A stretch of DNA of 64,000 nucleotides, taken from assembly GCF_002091985.1 (NCBI RefSeq), contig NZ_MKKX01000035.1, forward strand, positions 62,001-126,000. The letters run 5' to 3'. This stretch comes from Rhodococcus sp. 1163. Its GTDB lineage: Bacteria > Actinomycetota > Actinomycetes > Mycobacteriales > Mycobacteriaceae. Below, piece after piece: positions 60,523 through 64,000 of this stretch. A program made the translations under genes and the position numbers. The notes under the pieces were generated by a model that searched no databases, was not told where the DNA came from, and saw only the letters and a program-made list of their open reading frames with translations. The stretch's first letter is position 1. Each line of letters opens with the position of its first letter.

Positions 60523-62604
60523 ATGAACCGAGATCCTTCCATGCCCCTACCCCGAATCGACGATCCTCATTCAGCGCCACGCGACGCGCTGGAGTCGATC
60601 CCCGAAGCCCTCCTGCTGATCAACGCCTCACTTGTCATCACCTACGCCAACCCTGCCGCTGCGCAACTGCTCGGCACGACGCGCGATCGCCTCCTTGGAC
60701 GCGAACTCGAAGCGTGGTTCAACGAAGCCGCTCGGGCAGAGTTCCTTGCCAAGTGCAGCGTCCCCGGCTGGTCCGGCGTAGTCGAAGATTTCTCGTACAC
60801 ACTGCAGAAGTGGCTGTCGTACAAGGTCAACCCAGGCTCGGGTGGCTACGCAATCTGGGCCCTGGATGTCACGACCGAGCGGCTCGGCAACGGTCGAAAC
60901 GAATGGACCGACGAGCTCGCCCAAACCATGCTCGACGCAGTCCCCGCTGGGACCGTTGTACTCGACACCAACGGCACCATTGTGCTGGTCAACCAACAGT
61001 GGGATCAGTTCTGGGGCAGTTGGCCGGGTGGTTCGCGCTACGTTCCGGGTGAAAACTACTTCGATATGTGGCGTACTGAGGCCGAGTCCGGCAATCAGGA
61101 CGCCGCGATCGTCCTGACCGGACTCCAGGGGCTCGTGGGCGGTGACTCGGCGATGCACACCTTCGACTTCCGATGGTCCACACTCGAAAACAACTACTGG
61201 TACCGCATGCGAGCCGCGCTACTCACCGACGGTAACGGCCTCTACATCACCCACACCGATATCACCGCGCTTGCGGCGGAGCTGGGTGAGCCCTCGCGGC
61301 AGGACCCGCTGACGGGCCTGGCCAGCCGGGACGAGATCGAAACGCTGTTGCGCGGTGAACTGCAGCGGCGCACCGACGACAACGAGGTCAGCGTCCTGCT
61401 CGTCGACATCGACGGATTCAAAGAGTTCAACGACGCCCTCGGGCCCACGCAGGGTGACCAACTGCTCCGGCTCGTCGCGCACCGAATCGATGCGTCGACG
61501 CGTCCCAGTGACACTCTCGGCCGACTCACCGGCGACGAGTTCGTGGTCATCGCCCGCGGATGTCAATCCATCGCGGCACGCGCACTCGCCGCCGGGTTCG
61601 TGAGCGTCCTCGAGCCGTCGTTCGAGCTCGGCACTCGCCAGCTGACCATCACTGCCAGTGTGGGCGTAGCCACCTCCGACGCGAAGAACACCGACGCGGT
61701 CCAACTCATTCACGACGCAACCACGGCGATGCACGCAGCCAAATCACTAGGACGCAGCAGCCACCAGGTGTTCTCGACCGACCTGCGCGACAGCAACCGC
61801 ACTCGGCTGGAAGTTCTCGAACGCTTGCGTGGGGTGGCCATGGCCGAACACGAACTGGAGATGCTCTACCAGCCCATCGTCGAAATATCCTCCGGCATCG
61901 TCATCGGCGCCGAAGCACTCATTCGATGGAATCACCCCGACCTGGGTCTACTGATGCCCGACAGCTTCATCCCCCTCGCCGAAGACGCCGGCCTCATCAT
62001 CCCGCTCAGCAACTGGATTCTCAACGAGGTCGGCCGGACCATCGCCTCCTGGCAGAATCGTGGCATCGCGGCGCAGATCGGCATCAACGTCAGCCCGCTG
62101 CACTTCGCCGCAGGAACACTCGCCACCGACGTCATCGACGTCATCGACTCACTCGGCATCGAGCCCGGACGCGTCGTACTCGAACTGGCAGAATCGAAAT
62201 CGCTGCACGACGTCGACGCCGTGCAGTACCAACTACTCGACGTGCGCCGGCACGGGGTTCTCGTCGCGATCGACGACTTCGGCTCCGGCTTCTCCTCGCT
62301 CGAACGCCTCGCAACCCTGCCCGTCGACATCCTCAAGATCGACAGATCACTCACCCAGCACCTCGACAGCAAGAACCTTCAACGCAGGCGCGCCATCTCC
62401 GCGCTGTGCAAAGCTGTCGTCGACGTCTCGCACGACCTGGGCAAGGACACTGTTGTCGAAGGAATCGAAACGCCCGAGCAAATGGCTTCCTGCGCTGACA
62501 TGGGAGTGACCTTCGGACAAGGCCACCTTCTCGGTCGTCCGATGTCAGCCGTCCAGCTCGAGAGCGTCCTATGTCAAGACGGCGCGCACAGCGCCTCTGC
62601 ATGA
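60523..62604 (+). CDS. PAS-GGDEF-EAL cyclic-di-GMP signalling protein
   Basis: 693 residues, cytoplasmic: PAS domain (about 20-120), second PAS-like domain (130-255), GGDEF (265-420) and EAL (435-690). The GGDEF signature is altered to TGDEF, so cyclase activity is doubtful. EAL residues are kept: EALIRW, INVSPLHF, LELAESKS, DDFGSGFSSL, KIDRSL, EGIET and GQGHLLGRP, so it is probably a c-di-GMP phosphodiesterase tuned by PAS and GTP binding. A G-rich ribosome site precedes ATG 60523. Confidence 0.92.
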   Translation: MNRDPSMPLPRIDDPHSAPRDALESIPEALLLINASLVITYANPAAAQLLGTTRDRLLGRELEAWFNEAARAEFLAKCSVPGWSGVVEDFSYTLQKWLSYKVNPGSGGYAIWALDVTTERLGNGRNEWTDELAQTMLDAVPAGTVVLDTNGTIVLVNQQWDQFWGSWPGGSRYVPGENYFDMWRTEAESGNQDAAIVLTGLQGLVGGDSAMHTFDFRWSTLENNYWYRMRAALLTDGNGLYITHTDITALAAELGEPSRQDPLTGLASRDEIETLLRGELQRRTDDNEVSVLLVDIDGFKEFNDALGPTQGDQLLRLVAHRIDASTRPSDTLGRLTGDEFVVIARGCQSIAARALAAGFVSVLEPSFELGTRQLTITASVGVATSDAKNTDAVQLIHDATTAMHAAKSLGRSSHQVFSTDLRDSNRTRLEVLERLRGVAMAEHELEMLYQPIVEISSGIVIGAEALIRWNHPDLGLLMPDSFIPLAEDAGLIIPLSNWILNEVGRTIASWQNRGIAAQIGINVSPLHFAAGTLATDVIDVIDSLGIEPGRVVLELAESKSLHDVDAVQYQLLDVRRHGVLVAIDDFGSGFSSLERLATLPVDILKIDRSLTQHLDSKNLQRRRAISALCKAVVDVSHDLGKDTVVEGIETPEQMASCADMGVTFGQGHLLGRPMSAVQLESVLCQDGAHSASA

Positions 62605-62627
62605 CCGCGCGTCAGAAGGAATCAACT

Positions 62628-63041
62628 GTGAAGATCGCCGACGACACCATCCGCTTTTCCGCCGCGCGCCGAGCAATCCTGTCGACGATCAATCCCGACG
62701 GCACACCACATCTCGTGCCTGTCGTCTTCGCCGTCGTCGACGATCGCATCGTCACCGCCATCGATTGGAAACCGAAATCCACCCGTAAACTCCAGCGGCT
62801 GGACAACATCCGCGCCGACCCGGCTGTCGGCCTCATCGTCGACAATTACGAAGACGAGTGGGACAACCTCTGGTGGGTTCGCGCCAGTGGATCGGCCCGT
62901 GTCGTCGACGCTCACTCCGACGAGGGCAGAACTGCAATCGACGCTCTCGTGGAGAAGTACGAGCAATACGCTTCTGCCCGGCCGGAGGGTCCGGCAATCA
63001 TCGTCGAAAAGTTGACCTGGCGGTCCTGGAAAGCCTCCTAA
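62628..63041 (+). CDS. PPOX-class F420-dependent oxidoreductase (TIGR03668 type)
   Basis: A 137-residue split beta-barrel protein: RFSAARRAILSTINPDGTPH, LVPVVFAV, WKPKSTRKLQRLDNI and YEDEWDNLWWVRASG are typical of the TIGR03668 group of F420-binding proteins. The substrate is unknown. GTG 62628 is preferred with AGAAGGA 7 bp upstream; longer starts at 62601 or 62571 overlap the GGDEF-EAL gene. It is followed by the lysX leader hairpin. Confidence 0.88.
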   Translation: MKIADDTIRFSAARRAILSTINPDGTPHLVPVVFAVVDDRIVTAIDWKPKSTRKLQRLDNIRADPAVGLIVDNYEDEWDNLWWVRASGSARVVDAHSDEGRTAIDALVEKYEQYASARPEGPAIIVEKLTWRSWKAS

Positions 63042-63084
63042 CCAGCGCCCACAGACCCTCGACTGTGGAATGATCCCCCTTGAA

Positions 63085-63137
63085 CCTGTCGTCGGCGTTA
63101 CCGTTGGCCCTGGGTAGTTGGTAACGCCGACGGCAGG
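63085..63137 (+). promoter_or_regulatory. Long leader hairpin upstream of lysX
   Basis: CCTGTCGTCGGCGTTACC (63085-63102) pairs with GGTAACGCCGACGGCAGG (63120-63137) over 18 positions, one being G-U in RNA; the loop has 17 bases. No T-tract follows. The last bases of the 3' arm overlap the AGGAG ribosome site (63135-63139) of lysX, so the hairpin may control initiation. Confidence 0.7.
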
Positions 63138-63145
63138 AGTGGGCA

Positions 63146-64000
63146 TTGACGAGCACATCGGTGTCACCGGAGAAGTCCGCTCGCGGGGGCGGCGAGGAGA
63201 GGCCAGCGCGGGCCTTCGCTCCACCCGAACATGGCCGGCTGGCGAAGGTTCCACACATCGCCGGGCTGATTCTCGGCACTTTTGCTGTGCTGGTGTTTCT
63301 GTGGAGTATCTCCCCGGCGCTGCGAGAAGCCGTGCGAGTACCGCGAGAGTACGTCGACAACTTCTACATCGATGCCCCGGATACCTCACTGGCATGGGCG
63401 CTCGTAGTCGGTCTCACTGCGGCAGCCTTGGCAAGCCGTAAGCGCATCGCCTGGTGGTTCCTGACGCTCTATCTCGCGCTGTTCGCGCTCACCAATCTCG
63501 CTGAGGGGATCCAGGAGAAGAACGCCAGTGCCTGGGTCGCCCTTGGCGTCCACGTCGTCGTCATCGGCATTCTGGTGGCGGCGCGTAAGGAGTTCTACAC
63601 CCGCGTACGACGCGGCGCGGTGTGGAAAGCTCTCGGAGTTCTGGTCCTGGGCGCGATCATCGGCACCCTGCTCGGATGGGCTCTGGTCGCACTGTTCCCC
63701 GGCACTCTCCCGGAGAACGAAACGTTCCTGTGGGCCTTCAACCGCGTCACGGCATTGGCGACGGTGGACAACGAGCAATTCAGCGGTCGCCCACACGGTT
63801 TCGTCAACACTCTGCTCGGTCTGTTCGGCGCACTCGCATTGCTCGCGGCCGTCGTCACCCTGTTCCGGTCGCAGCGCTCGACCAATGCCCTGACGGGCAG
63901 CGACGAGTCGGCACTGCGCGGCCTCCTCGACAAATGGGGAGCGGACGACTCCCTCGGTTATTTCGCCACCCGGCGTGACAAGGGTGTCGTGTTCGCCCCG
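63146..64000 (+). CDS. lysX: LysX (lysyl-phosphatidylglycerol synthase/lysyl-tRNA synthetase), N-terminal part
   Basis: The first 285 codons of lysX, open to the window edge. About six membrane helices (from [20 protein letters not shown]) are followed by [19 protein letters not shown] and [18 protein letters not shown], the start of the MprF-like aminoacyl-transfer (DUF2156) domain, closely resembling mycobacterial LysX. The full protein would lysinylate phosphatidylglycerol and confer resistance to cationic peptides. TTG 63146 is chosen with AGGAG 6 bp upstream; GTG 63161 is an in-frame alternative. Confidence 0.9.
   Translation, partial: MTSTSVSPEKSARGGGEERPARAFAPPEHGRLAKVPHIAGLILGTFAVLVFLWSISPALREAVRVPREYVDNFYIDAPDTSLAWALVVGLTAAALASRKRIAWWFLTLYLALFALTNLAEGIQEKNASAWVALGVHVVVIGILVAARKEFYTRVRRGAVWKALGVLVLGAIIGTLLGWALVALFPGTLPENETFLWAFNRVTALATVDNEQFSGRPHGFVNTLLGLFGALALLAAVVTLFRSQRSTNALTGSDESALRGLLDKWGADDSLGYFATRRDKGVVFAP

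Overview
The window is high-GC actinobacterial chromosome with frequent GTG starts, ATGA/GTGA gene overlaps and several likely leaderless genes. The family content points to Rhodococcus or a close Nocardiaceae relative: LCP protein, cutinase, DUF5926, DUF6474, DUF5313, lysX, an aryl-carotenoid crtU, and an isolated T7SS-type cassette. The left 12.8 kb follows the order of the Mycobacterium tuberculosis Rv3838c-Rv3848 block (pheA, DUF2470 gene, LCP gene, bfrB, glpQ1, DUF4328 gene, sodA, hypothetical, UPF0016 exporter). No tRNA, rRNA, CRISPR array, insertion sequence or prophage is visible, and no gene-free stretch exceeds 300 bases.

Layout. 0-12.8 kb: iron, manganese and redox genes, with two IdeR-like iron boxes, a cluster of DnaA boxes and a yybP-ykoY-type Mn2+ riboswitch. 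12.8-16 kb: a histidine kinase, a membrane partner and an SDR. 16-24.3 kb: a palindromic repeat block, a RecB-like nuclease, a YcnI-CopC-CopD copper operon, a universal stress protein, an unknown domain protein and a diguanylate cyclase. 24.4-31 kb: a MarR-MFS efflux pair, gabD2, a secreted lipase and a TipA-type MerR regulator. 31-33 kb: a three-gene T7SS-like cassette. 33-42.4 kb: small membrane families, rraA, two TetR genes with visible operators, an IlvE-like aminotransferase, a glutamate-synthase-like oxidoreductase and azlCD with an XRE-cupin regulator. 42.4-52.2 kb: a copper regulon marked by three near-identical CsoR-type palindromes (copB; DUF6153-DUF305; a 50-residue peptide plus copA), interrupted by a carotenoid tailoring locus (Rieske protein, crtU, methyltransferase, S4 protein). 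52.3-64 kb: cutinase, an XRE plus methionine aminopeptidase module, divergent lysine-degradation genes (pcd, lat), a fused TrpE(G) enzyme behind a textbook Trp attenuator, a GGDEF-EAL protein, an F420-type oxidoreductase and the start of lysX behind a long leader hairpin.

Working together. Metal homeostasis dominates: iron storage (BfrB) and an iron-repressed DUF2470 gene, Mn2+ export beside a superoxide dismutase with an Mn-type residue, and two separate copper systems. A dispersed tandem repeat (21-bp core plus a locus-specific 12-13-bp spacer) occurs at three places. Each array lies between co-directional genes in sense orientation, and one supplies the last codons of copA. It is the least explained structural feature here.
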